Source of the DNA: Flavobacterium sp. HSC-32F16
GTDB taxonomy: Bacteria > Bacteroidota > Bacteroidia > Flavobacteriales > Flavobacteriaceae
Reading direction: 5' to 3'
DNA: 64,000 nt
NCBI RefSeq assembly: GCF_024171645.1
Contig: NZ_JALKAC010000011.1
Location: forward strand, 62,001-126,000
Notes under the pieces: model-generated
Databases searched by the model: none
What the model saw: the letters and a program-made list of their open reading frames with translations, nothing else
What the model was told of the DNA's origin: nothing
Position numbers and translations under genes: made by a program
Part shown: piece by piece, positions 49,438-56,393 of the stretch
Layout: every line of letters begins with the position of its first letter
Numbering within the stretch: the first letter of the stretch is position 1

Positions 49438-49463
49438 AGCCAAAAGAATTACATCATCAAATT

Positions 49464-49483
49464 CCGTTGGTTAAAACCAACGG
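49464..49483. repeat. REP-like hairpin
   Basis: CCGTTGGTT pairs perfectly with AACCAACGG across a 2-base AA centre. The same architecture is found at 20015-20030. Confidence 0.7.
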
Positions 49484-49557
49484 GGATTAAAAATTATGAT
49501 TTGGTTCCCTCCAAGCTTTTGTAAAACCTTGTGTAACTTCAAACAAACATTCTCAAA

Positions 49558-49748
49558 CTGGACTGAAGTCCAGCCCTGCAATATTTGGCGAGCCTATGGC
49601 TCTCTTTCAATTTAGTTCCTGAGGAACAATTCTATATTGTTGAGCTGGACTTCAATCCAGTTACCAAAATATTTAAAGAGCCCAAGACTCTTTTCACAGT
49701 TTAGTTCCAAAGAAACAATTCATATTCTAGAGCTGGACTTCAGTCCAA
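49558..49748. repeat. Tandem palindrome array, period about 88 bases
   Basis: Three kinds of palindrome follow one another and then recur. Unit 1: CTGGACTGAAGTCCAG (49558-49573), GAGCCTATGGCTC (49590-49602), GTTCCTGAGGAAC (49615-49627). Unit 2: CTGGACTTCAATCCAG (49645-49660), GAGCCCAAGACTC (49678-49690), GTTCCAAAGAAAC (49705-49717). It closes with CTGGACTTCAGTCCA (49733-49747). Spacing from unit to unit is 87-90 bases. Unit 2 has decayed arms. The pattern is REP-like. Confidence 0.8.
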
Positions 49749-49816
49749 TTTACAGCAAAAAATGCCAAATTTTTCGCTTCTGATAAATATTCTTTTTAAT
49801 TATAAATAAGTTTAGG

Positions 49817-49824
49817 TAAATTTG
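49817..49824 (+). promoter_or_regulatory. -7 box that overlaps the longest frame start of the ATPase gene
   Basis: TAAATTTG matches TAnnTTTG. The TTG at 49822 is part of this box and cannot also be a start codon in its transcript; the GTG at 49843 is the next usable start. Confidence 0.5.
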
Positions 49825-49842
49825 CGCTTTATTTTTAGAATA

Positions 49843-50376
49843 GTGCAAAAACAAATCATAGTTCTCATTGGCGGTCCTGGTACAGGAAAATCTACGCTTA
49901 TAAACGAATTAGTCGCTCGTGGCTATTGTTGTTACCCCGAAATTTCCAGAGAAGTTACACTCGAAGCTCAAAAAAGAGGCATCGAGCAATTGTTTCTGGA
50001 ACAGCCTTTATTGTTTAGCGAAATGCTTTTGGAAGGACGCATTCAGCAATTTGAAAGTGCCAAAAATGAGCCTGATGAGATCGTTTTTATAGATCGCGGG
50101 ATTCCTGACGTTGTAGCTTATATGGATTATATTGGCGATGAGTATCCAGAATCTTTTGTAAAAGCGTGTGAGGATTACAAATATTCTAAAACTTTTATTT
50201 TACCACCTTGGGAAGAGATTTATCAGAGCGATACGGAACGTTATGAAAATTTCGAACAAGCATTAACGATTCAGAAGCACTTAATTGAAACGTATAAAAA
50301 ATACGGTTACGATTTAATTGAGGTTCCGAAAGATACGGTTGAAAACAGAATTCTTTATATCTTAGACAAAATTTAG
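49843..50376 (+). CDS. AAA-family ATPase/kinase-like (P-loop), GTG start
   Basis: From the GTG at 49843 the product has 177 residues. The P-loop GGPGTGKST (about 9-17) is close to the N-terminus. Further along, FIDRGIPDVVAYMDYIGDEY (about 83-102) supplies the Walker B Asp and an Arg. This is the AAA_28/NadR-like layout of small nucleoside or nicotinamide riboside-type kinases. The substrate is unknown. It lies 64 bases before recQ in the same direction. Confidence 0.82.
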   Translation: MQKQIIVLIGGPGTGKSTLINELVARGYCCYPEISREVTLEAQKRGIEQLFLEQPLLFSEMLLEGRIQQFESAKNEPDEIVFIDRGIPDVVAYMDYIGDEYPESFVKACEDYKYSKTFILPPWEEIYQSDTERYENFEQALTIQKHLIETYKKYGYDLIEVPKDTVENRILYILDKI

Positions 50377-50440
50377 CAGCCGGTTTTAAAGTTACAAACT
50401 AGAAACTGATTTCTACATTTTTAACTTTAAAACACAGGCC

Positions 50441-52336
50441 ATGCAAAACGCACAGGAAATTCTTTTAAAATACTGGAAACATGAAAGTTTCCGACCGTTG
50501 CAAAAAGAAATTATTGATTCGGTTTTAGAAGGGCAAGATACTTTTGCACTGCTGCCAACCGGTGGCGGAAAATCGATTTGCTTTCAGGTTCCGGCCATGA
50601 TGCAAGAGGGAATTTGCCTGGTTATTTCGCCATTGATTGCCCTGATGAAAGACCAGGTAGCGAATTTGCAAAAAAGAGAAATTAAAGCAATCGCCCTTAC
50701 AGGCGGAATTCATACCGAAGAAATTATTGATCTCCTGGACAACTGTCAATTCGGAAACTACAAATTTCTTTATCTTTCCCCGGAACGTTTACAATCGGAT
50801 TGGATTTTGGAACGAATCAAAAATCTTCCTATAAGTTTAATTGCTATTGATGAAGCGCACTGTGTTTCGCAATGGGGTCATGATTTTAGACCTGCTTATT
50901 TAAAAATCTCAGAACTTAAAAAATACTTTCCTAAAATTCCTTTTTTAGCTTTAACTGCAACTGCTACGCCAAGAGTTGTTGAAGATATTAAAACCGAATT
51001 GGGACTAAAAGACACTAAACTTTTTCAGCAGTCTTTCGAAAGAAAAAACATTGCATACATGGTTTTTGAAGTTGAAGATAAATTGTATCGCGTTGAACAG
51101 GTTTTGAAGAAAAATCCGCAGCCATCCATTATATATGTACGAAATAGGAAATCGTGCCTCAATATGTCAACTCAATTGCAATCGTTAGGATTTAGAGCAA
51201 CGTATTATCACGGTGGACTTTCGACTCAGGAAAAAGACAAAAACATGCAATTATGGATGTCAGAGCAAGCGCAGGTTATTGTAGCCACAAATGCATTTGG
51301 AATGGGAATCGACAAGGATAATGTCAAAACGGTTATTCATACTCAACTGCCTGAAAATTTAGAAAATTATTATCAGGAATCAGGAAGAGCGGGCCGAAAT
51401 GGCGAGAAAGCTTTTTCGGTTTTACTATTCAATAACTCTGATGCAACTCAAACAGAGCAACAGTTTATAAATGTTCTGCCAGATAAGAAGTTTTTAAAAA
51501 CGATGTTCATTAAGCTTTGCAATTATTTCCAAATTGCTTATGGCGAAGGTTTAGACGATTCGTATTCTTTTAAAATGAATCATTTTTGCAATAAATATGA
51601 CTTCCCTACTTTGAAAACCTATAATGCTTTGCAGTTTTTAAATCAGCAGGGAATTATAACGATGTCTCAGGAATTTTCTGAAAAAGTTACGATGCAGTTT
51701 TTAATTGAGTCAAAAGAAACCATTCGGTACATGAGTCTGAATCCGAATGACGAAGAAATTATCTTGGCAATTTTAAGAACGTATCCGGGCGTTCATGAAA
51801 TGAAGACACCAATTAATCTCGGCTTGATTGCAAAAAAATCAAATCATACTGAAGAACAGATTACTACACTTTTAGAAAAACTGAAAGAGAAAGATATCAT
51901 TGAATATAAATCTAAAAACAACGACGCAACTATTTTATTTAATGAAGTTCGTGAAGATGAACTAACAATAAACCGGGTTTCAAAATATCTGGAAAAACAA
52001 AACAAATTGAAACGCGATCAGCTTTCGTCTGTACTTTATTACATAAAGGAAGACAAAACCTGCAAGAATAGATTAGTTTTAGATTATTTTGGTGAAGAAA
52101 CAAAAGCAAATTGCGGCGTTTGTTCGTATTGCATTACTCAAAAAGGAAAAATTACAGAAGCCGATTCTATTGCTGATAAAATTCTTCACTTATTAAAAGC
52201 AACTGCATTAACTTCGCGAGAAATTCAGAATCAGATAAAATTAGATGCAAAAGATGTTCTTTTGGTGCTGCAGGAATTACTGGAAAATAATCACATCGTT
52301 ATATTGGCGAATAACAAATACACTTTAAAATCATAA
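50441..52336 (+). CDS. recQ: ATP-dependent DNA helicase RecQ
   Basis: The 631-residue protein has the RecQ helicase core: motif 0 WKHESFRPLQKEII, motif I LLPTGGGKSICFQ (about 37-49), motif II IDEAHCVSQWGHDFRPAY (about 135-152), motif V ATNAFGMGIDK and motif VI YQESGRAGRNGE. The zinc-binding and winged-helix RQC region (CGVCSYC with an upstream Cys) follows. The C-terminus ends in a short winged-helix-like domain, and there is no clear HRDC domain, as in the shorter RecQ forms of this phylum. It unwinds DNA 3'-5' in repair. The stop overlaps the fmt start by one base. Confidence 0.96.
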   Translation: MQNAQEILLKYWKHESFRPLQKEIIDSVLEGQDTFALLPTGGGKSICFQVPAMMQEGICLVISPLIALMKDQVANLQKREIKAIALTGGIHTEEIIDLLDNCQFGNYKFLYLSPERLQSDWILERIKNLPISLIAIDEAHCVSQWGHDFRPAYLKISELKKYFPKIPFLALTATATPRVVEDIKTELGLKDTKLFQQSFERKNIAYMVFEVEDKLYRVEQVLKKNPQPSIIYVRNRKSCLNMSTQLQSLGFRATYYHGGLSTQEKDKNMQLWMSEQAQVIVATNAFGMGIDKDNVKTVIHTQLPENLENYYQESGRAGRNGEKAFSVLLFNNSDATQTEQQFINVLPDKKFLKTMFIKLCNYFQIAYGEGLDDSYSFKMNHFCNKYDFPTLKTYNALQFLNQQGIITMSQEFSEKVTMQFLIESKETIRYMSLNPNDEEIILAILRTYPGVHEMKTPINLGLIAKKSNHTEEQITTLLEKLKEKDIIEYKSKNNDATILFNEVREDELTINRVSKYLEKQNKLKRDQLSSVLYYIKEDKTCKNRLVLDYFGEETKANCGVCSYCITQKGKITEADSIADKILHLLKATALTSREIQNQIKLDAKDVLLVLQELLENNHIVILANNKYTLKS

Positions 52337-53283
52337 TGGAAAAATTACGAATTATTTTTATGGGAACTCCAGAATTTGCTGTCGGCATTTTGGACACCAT
52401 CATTAAAAACAATTACGAGGTTGTGGGCGTTATAACAGCAGCGGATAAACCTGCAGGGCGCGGACAAAAAATAAAATATTCAGCTGTTAAGGAATATGCT
52501 TTAGCAAATAATCTTACTTTACTGCAGCCAGTTAATTTAAAAGAGGAAAGTTTTTTGTCAGAATTAAAAGCCCTGAACGCCAACCTGCAAATTGTAGTAG
52601 CTTTTAGAATGCTTCCAAAAGTAGTTTGGGAAATGCCAAGTTTAGGAACTTTTAATCTTCATGCTTCTTTGTTGCCAAATTATCGCGGTGCAGCCCCAAT
52701 TAACTGGGCTATTATTAATGGCGAGACCAAAACCGGAGTTACTACATTCTTTATTGATGATAAAATTGATACCGGAGCAATGATTTTAAATTCGGAAATT
52801 GCGATTGAACCCACAGAAAATGCCGGACAATTGCACGACCGATTAATGAGTTTAGGAAGTTCAACTGTAATTAATACTTTAAAAGTTATTGAAAACGGAA
52901 ATGTTACCACGACTATTCAGGAAGACAATGAAGAAATCAAAACGGCATACAAACTAAATAAAGAGAATTGCAAAATTGACTGGACAAAATCTGGAGATGA
53001 AATAAATAATTTAATTCGAGGCTTAAGTCCTTATCCTGCAGCATGGTGTTTTTTAAAGGATAAAAATGAAGAATTAAACATTAAAATATATGAAGCAAAA
53101 CTGATTGAAGAAGCCCATTCGTATGAAACCGGAAAATTAGTGAGCAGTAAAAAAGAAATCAAGATTGCAATAAAAAATGGTTTCATTCAGTTATTAAGTC
53201 TACAATTACCAGGAAAGAAGAGAATGCAAGTGGCAGAATTGCTAAATGGTATAACTTTTTCTGATGAAGCAAAGGTCTATTAA
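52336..53283 (+). CDS. fmt: Methionyl-tRNA formyltransferase
   Basis: The 315-residue enzyme formylates Met on initiator tRNA. The N-terminal formyltransferase domain has IFMGTPEFAVGILDTI, the conserved LHASLLPNYRGAAPINWAII (about 108-127) with the catalytic Asn/His/Asp set completed by GVTTFFIDDKIDTGAM; a C-terminal domain with SGDEINNLIRGLSPYPAAW follows. It is coupled to recQ by a one-base overlap and followed by its own terminator. Confidence 0.96.
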   Translation: MEKLRIIFMGTPEFAVGILDTIIKNNYEVVGVITAADKPAGRGQKIKYSAVKEYALANNLTLLQPVNLKEESFLSELKALNANLQIVVAFRMLPKVVWEMPSLGTFNLHASLLPNYRGAAPINWAIINGETKTGVTTFFIDDKIDTGAMILNSEIAIEPTENAGQLHDRLMSLGSSTVINTLKVIENGNVTTTIQEDNEEIKTAYKLNKENCKIDWTKSGDEINNLIRGLSPYPAAWCFLKDKNEELNIKIYEAKLIEEAHSYETGKLVSSKKEIKIAIKNGFIQLLSLQLPGKKRMQVAELLNGITFSDEAKVY

Positions 53284-53290
53284 CGTCAGT

Positions 53291-53316
53291 AAAACAGGGG
53301 TTTGTACCTGTTTTTG
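53291..53316 (+). terminator. Terminator of the recQ-fmt operon
   Basis: AAAACAGG pairs with CCTGTTTTT around GGTTTGTA. Confidence 0.8.
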
Positions 53317-53389
53317 ATCGACAAACAACCTTCTTTATGAACAAAAAAAGCAAGTTATCAACAATTATTGCTAAAATTAAAGAAAACAC

Positions 53390-53419
53390 TTGCACGCAAC
53401 GGATTTCCTACTAAATTTG
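53390..53419 (+). promoter_or_regulatory. Promoter of the HU gene
   Basis: TTG at 53390-53392 and TAAATTTG at 53412-53419 are 19 bases apart. The HU start is at 53464, giving a leader of about 40 bases. Confidence 0.65.
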
Positions 53420-53463
53420 TGTATTAACAATTTTTTTTAACCAACAATTAATAACTAATTATT

Positions 53464-53736
53464 ATGAACAAATCAGAATTAATCGATGCTATCGCTGCTG
53501 ATGCAGGAATTACAAAAGCTGCGGCAAAATTAGCTTTAGAGTCATTTTTAGGAAATGTAGGAACTACTTTGAAAAAAGGCGGAAGAATTTCATTAGTAGG
53601 TTTCGGATCTTGGTCAGTATCTGCGAGAGCTGCTAGAGACGGTAGAAATCCTCAAACAGGAAAAACCATCAAAATTGCTGCAAAAAATGTAGTGAAATTC
53701 AAAGCTGGAGCTGAATTAGAAGGTGCAGTGAACTAA
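53464..53736 (+). CDS. HU family DNA-binding protein
   Basis: The 90-residue protein has the HU pattern throughout: MNKSELIDAIAADAGITKAA, the GRISLVGFGSWSVSARAARD core with the DNA-binding arm GRNPQTGKTIKIAAKNVVKF. It is a bacterial histone-like protein that bends DNA as a dimer. It has its own promoter and terminator and is likely very highly expressed. Confidence 0.95.
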   Translation: MNKSELIDAIAADAGITKAAAKLALESFLGNVGTTLKKGGRISLVGFGSWSVSARAARDGRNPQTGKTIKIAAKNVVKFKAGAELEGAVN

Positions 53737-53769
53737 GTAAGAAAGTTCTCTAAACTAAATAATATAATT

Positions 53770-53797
53770 AAAACCCTCCTTATGGAGGGTTTTTTTA
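53770..53797 (+). terminator. Terminator of the HU gene
   Basis: AAACCCTCC pairs with GGAGGGTTT over TTAT, followed by a run of T. It rules out an ATG at 53782 as the start of the next gene. Confidence 0.9.
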
Positions 53798-53865
53798 TGC
53801 GGTTTAACGATTTTTTTTGTGATTTTAAAAATTTTATGATTAAATTTAATAAAAATTGTAGCCGT

Positions 53866-54426
53866 ATGATTTCAGAAAAATTAAAAAAAGGACACCTGCT
53901 TATTGCCGAGCCTTCAATAATTGGAGATTTATCTTTTAACAGATCGGTAATTTTATTAGCAGACCATAATAAAGAAGGATCAATAGGTTTTATCATTAAT
54001 AAGCCATTAAAATACACTATTAATGATTTAATACCGGAGATTGATGCAAACTTCAAAATATATAACGGAGGCCCAGTTGAACAAGACAATCTGTACTTCA
54101 TTCATAATATTCCAGATTTAATCCCGAATAGTGTCGAGATTTCTAACGGAATTTATTGGGGAGGAGATTTTGAATCAACCAAAGACTTAATTAACGACGG
54201 ATCGATCAATAAGAACAATATTCGTTTTTTCTTAGGCTACACTGGTTGGGATGAAAATCAGCTTGAAAATGAAATGCAAGGCAACTCCTGGATTATTGCT
54301 GATAATAATTACAAAAATAAAATTATTGGTAAATCGACCACTCACTTTTGGAAAGAACAGATTATTGAGCTTGGCGGAGACTATCTAATTTGGTCAAATG
54401 CACCAGAAAATCCATATCTGAATTAA
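53866..54426 (+). CDS. YqgE/AlgH family protein
   Basis: The ATG at 53866 gives 186 residues (MISEKLKKGHLLIAEPSIIG). The longer frame would start within the HU terminator hairpin. The YqgE/AlgH features are complete: KGHLLIAEPS, FNRSVILLADHNKEGSIGFI, a PLKYTINDLIP strand, YNGGPVEQDNLYFIHNIPDL and FFLGYTGWDENQLENEM. The function of the family is not established. It overlaps the convergent aminotransferase gene by 4 bases at their 3' ends. Confidence 0.92.
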   Translation: MISEKLKKGHLLIAEPSIIGDLSFNRSVILLADHNKEGSIGFIINKPLKYTINDLIPEIDANFKIYNGGPVEQDNLYFIHNIPDLIPNSVEISNGIYWGGDFESTKDLINDGSINKNNIRFFLGYTGWDENQLENEMQGNSWIIADNNYKNKIIGKSTTHFWKEQIIELGGDYLIWSNAPENPYLN

Positions 54427-55259
54427 TTTTCAGAGATGGATTCATTTAGTTTTTGCACTAATAAATGAGCCAGATTTGTTGTAAACTCTTTTTTTCGATA
54501 TTTAGTTATCGGTTGTATTCCCATGATTACATTTGTCAAGAATAATTCGTCCGCTTTTTGAAGATCAAACGGCGATATTATTTCTTCTGCTACTTCTATG
54601 CCTTCTACTTTTTTAGCTAAGGCTAAAATCTGCTTGCGCATAATTCCATTTAAACATCCTTCTGAGATTGGCGGAGTAATTAGTTTTTTGCCTGTAACCA
54701 TAAACAAATTCCCCTGAAGACCTTCTATTACATTTTTTGTATCATTTACTAAAAGACAATTCGCAAGTCCATTTTCGTGAGCAAAAATACTTCCGGTAAC
54801 ATTTATCATCTTATTAGTCGTTTTAATCGACGATAAGAGTTGTTTTGCCACGTAGAAGTCTTTATACAAATCCACTTCGTATTGAGCTGTATTTAAGATA
54901 TATGAGGTGCTTTCAAGAGCCGCTGCATGAATTAAAAATGAAATCTCGTTTGTTTTTGGAAGATACAAACCTCCATCATTTCTAAAAACTGTAATTCGGG
55001 CTCTTGCCGATACAGAAATTCCTTTTTGCTGTACAAGAGTTAAAATCTGTTCTTCAAAATATTCCATTGTAAAATCCATTGGAATTTCCATTCTCACAAC
55101 ACGCATAGATGCCATCAGCCTGAAATAATGATCCTCCAGAAACAAAATTTTATCATTGATTATTTTAACTGTTTCAAAAACACCGTCTCCATATAAAAAA
55201 GCACGATTTTGAGTTAATAAATTTTCTTCCTGTACAATGTTTCCGCTAAAATTGATCAT
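54423..55259 (-). CDS. Class IV PLP-dependent aminotransferase (PabC/IlvE-like)
   Basis: The 278-residue enzyme has the fold-type IV features: YGDGVFETVKIINDKILFLE (about 23-42), ARARITVFRNDGGLYLP, the PLP Lys in LSSIKTTNKMINV (about 142-154), and EGLQGNLFMVTG with the cofactor-binding strand before the TPPISEGCLNGIMR loop. These enzymes are either 4-amino-4-deoxychorismate lyase for folate or branched-chain or D-amino-acid aminotransferases; the exact substrate is not resolved. The upstream promoter and hairpin are unusual (see findings). Confidence 0.85.
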   Translation of the reverse strand: MINFSGNIVQEENLLTQNRAFLYGDGVFETVKIINDKILFLEDHYFRLMASMRVVRMEIPMDFTMEYFEEQILTLVQQKGISVSARARITVFRNDGGLYLPKTNEISFLIHAAALESTSYILNTAQYEVDLYKDFYVAKQLLSSIKTTNKMINVTGSIFAHENGLANCLLVNDTKNVIEGLQGNLFMVTGKKLITPPISEGCLNGIMRKQILALAKKVEGIEVAEEIISPFDLQKADELFLTNVIMGIQPITKYRKKEFTTNLAHLLVQKLNESISEN

Positions 55260-55293
55260 AAAAAAACCCTGAATTTTGTTCAGGGCAAATATA
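55258..55293 (-). promoter_or_regulatory. Overlapping terminator and promoter before the aminotransferase gene
   Basis: On the minus strand a TATATTTG box (55293-55286) directly abuts a hairpin CCCTGAACAAAATTCAGGG (55285-55267) followed by a T run and then the ATG at 55259-55257. A transcript starting about 7 bases after the box would begin inside the hairpin. Confidence 0.6.
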
Positions 55294-55313
55294 AGGCATA
55301 AAATAGACTTTTA

Positions 55314-55706
55314 CTAAACAGATCCTATAAGATGTTTCAGGTCTGAGATTTGATTCTCCCACAATTGTTTAGCTTCTCCAATTTCTTCTTTTTCAGCAAA
55401 ATCAACTACCATTAAAGACACATCTTTGGTTAATTCGTCAACCAAAATGTGCAGTTCAAAAAAGTATTCAGTATCCTTACTACTTTCATCAACCCATTTA
55501 AACTTTACTTTTTCGCCTGTTTTTTTAGAAGCAAGACGTGCTTTTTCCTGCGAATCATTCCAGATGAAAGTAAAAAATTCACCTCTTGAGTTAACATTGT
55601 CAGCAAACCATTCTGATAAACCTGACGGCGTTGATATATATTGATACAATAATTGCGGCGAAGAATTGATCGGAAACTCGATTTCGTAACGTATTTTTGA
55701 ATCCAT
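55314..55706 (-). CDS. START-like domain protein
   Basis: The 130-residue protein matches the Bacteroidota START-like family: YEIEFPINSSPQLLYQYIST (about 6-25), PSGLSEWFADNV, KTGEKVKFKWVDESSKDTEY and a C-terminal helix WENQISDLKHLIG. It is related to the AHSA1/SRPBCC fold and probably binds a hydrophobic ligand or a protein partner. The role is unknown. It is transcribed on the minus strand before the aminotransferase gene but is separated from it by a hairpin. Confidence 0.9.
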   Translation of the reverse strand: MDSKIRYEIEFPINSSPQLLYQYISTPSGLSEWFADNVNSRGEFFTFIWNDSQEKARLASKKTGEKVKFKWVDESSKDTEYFFELHILVDELTKDVSLMVVDFAEKEEIGEAKQLWENQISDLKHLIGSV

Positions 55707-55793
55707 GTGCTACTTTTAATTTTTTCGAAATATAAGAATATATGTTCAAAAACAATACGTTTTTAAAAATATTTTTTTTTCTTCAATTTATAC

Positions 55794-55823
55794 TTGTATG
55801 CTTTAATATTATTTCTATCTTTG
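55794..55823 (+). promoter_or_regulatory. Promoter of the tRNA-Met gene
   Basis: TTG at 55794-55796 and TATCTTTG at 55816-55823 are separated by 19 bases. The tRNA begins at 55857. Confidence 0.65.
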
Positions 55824-55856
55824 CACCCGCAATCAGGAATTCATGATAGCAGTCCA

Positions 55857-55933
55857 GGCGAGGTAGCTCAGTTGGTTAGAGCGCAGGATTCATAACCCTG
55901 AGGTCACGGGTTCAACTCCCGTCCTCGCTACCA
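55857..55933 (+). tRNA. tRNA-Met (CAU)
   Basis: The 77 bases fold as a full cloverleaf: acceptor GGCGAGG with CCTCGCT (the first pair is G-U), D-stem GCTC/GAGC, anticodon stem CAGGA/CCCTG with loop TTCATAA, T-stem ACGGG/CCCGT with loop TTCAACT, and an encoded CCA end. The anticodon is CAT. The anticodon stem lacks the three G-C pairs of initiator tRNA, so it is an elongator. A tRNA-Ile with lysidine-modified CAT is the alternative. A single tRNA gene with its own terminator. Confidence 0.95.
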
Positions 55934-55938
55934 GGTAA

Positions 55939-55973
55939 AAAAAACATCACTTTCTAAAAGTGGTGTTTTTTTA
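55939..55973 (+). terminator. Terminator of the tRNA-Met gene
   Basis: AAAAACATCACTTT pairs with AAAGTGGTGTTTTT with one G-T pair, followed by more T. Confidence 0.88.
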
Positions 55974-56068
55974 TTTAAAATGCTTTGTAATTATACTAAA
56001 TTTGCATTTCAAATTTCATATAACTACTTTTAAAACAACATTTTACTAACTGCAATTTTTAAGCAATA

Positions 56069-56326
56069 ATGGATATAGTTAAATTTAAAATTACATCAAA
56101 AACGATAAAAGTAGAAGTACGTAATTCTAATAATTATGTTTTTAATTTTAATACTGCCTTAGATATTGCAAAAGAAGATAAAGATGTTTTATTAAAACTA
56201 TATCATGCATTAGATCTTCTTTTTAAGAAAGAAAATACTGGCGAAGTAAAAAACTACATTTCGCCTAACCAAACCAATATACTCGATCAAATTTCTGATA
56301 TTGACAATTTAGAACAAGAAAAATAG
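56069..56326 (+). CDS. Small hypothetical protein, conserved in Flavobacteria
   Basis: The 85-residue protein has no recognised domain. It starts MDIVKFKITSKTIKVEVRNS, has a beta-strand pair and then a helix (DKDVLLKLYHALDLLFKK) and ends with an acidic tail (QISDIDNLEQEK). It is short and hydrophilic, so probably cytosolic. A strong terminator follows. Confidence 0.6.
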   Translation: MDIVKFKITSKTIKVEVRNSNNYVFNFNTALDIAKEDKDVLLKLYHALDLLFKKENTGEVKNYISPNQTNILDQISDIDNLEQEK

Positions 56327-56340
56327 ATCCGTTCCTTATA

Positions 56341-56385
56341 AAAACAAAACCCCTTAAACGAAATGTTTAAGGGGTTTTGTTTTTC
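56341..56385. terminator. Strong bidirectional terminator
   Basis: AAAACAAAACCCCTTAAAC pairs with GTTTAAGGGGTTTTGTTTT over a GAAAT loop (19-bp stem). It separates the small gene from the convergent DUF2339 gene. Confidence 0.95.
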
Positions 56386-56393
56386 AGTTATAT

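Larger units (their letters stand above)
49438..49842. other. Intergenic region with palindrome array
   Basis: No gene is seen in these 405 bases. It holds a hairpin (49464-49483) and a tandem palindrome array (49558-49748), described separately, and ends in a -7 box before the ATPase gene. Confidence 0.75.

Noticed and set aside
53782..53865. Longer start for the YqgE gene
   Set aside because: The ATG lies within the HU terminator hairpin, and the added residues are not part of the family domain.
55857..55933. Initiator tRNA-fMet
   Set aside because: The anticodon stem lacks three consecutive G-C pairs, and the first acceptor pair is G-U instead of the C-A mismatch.
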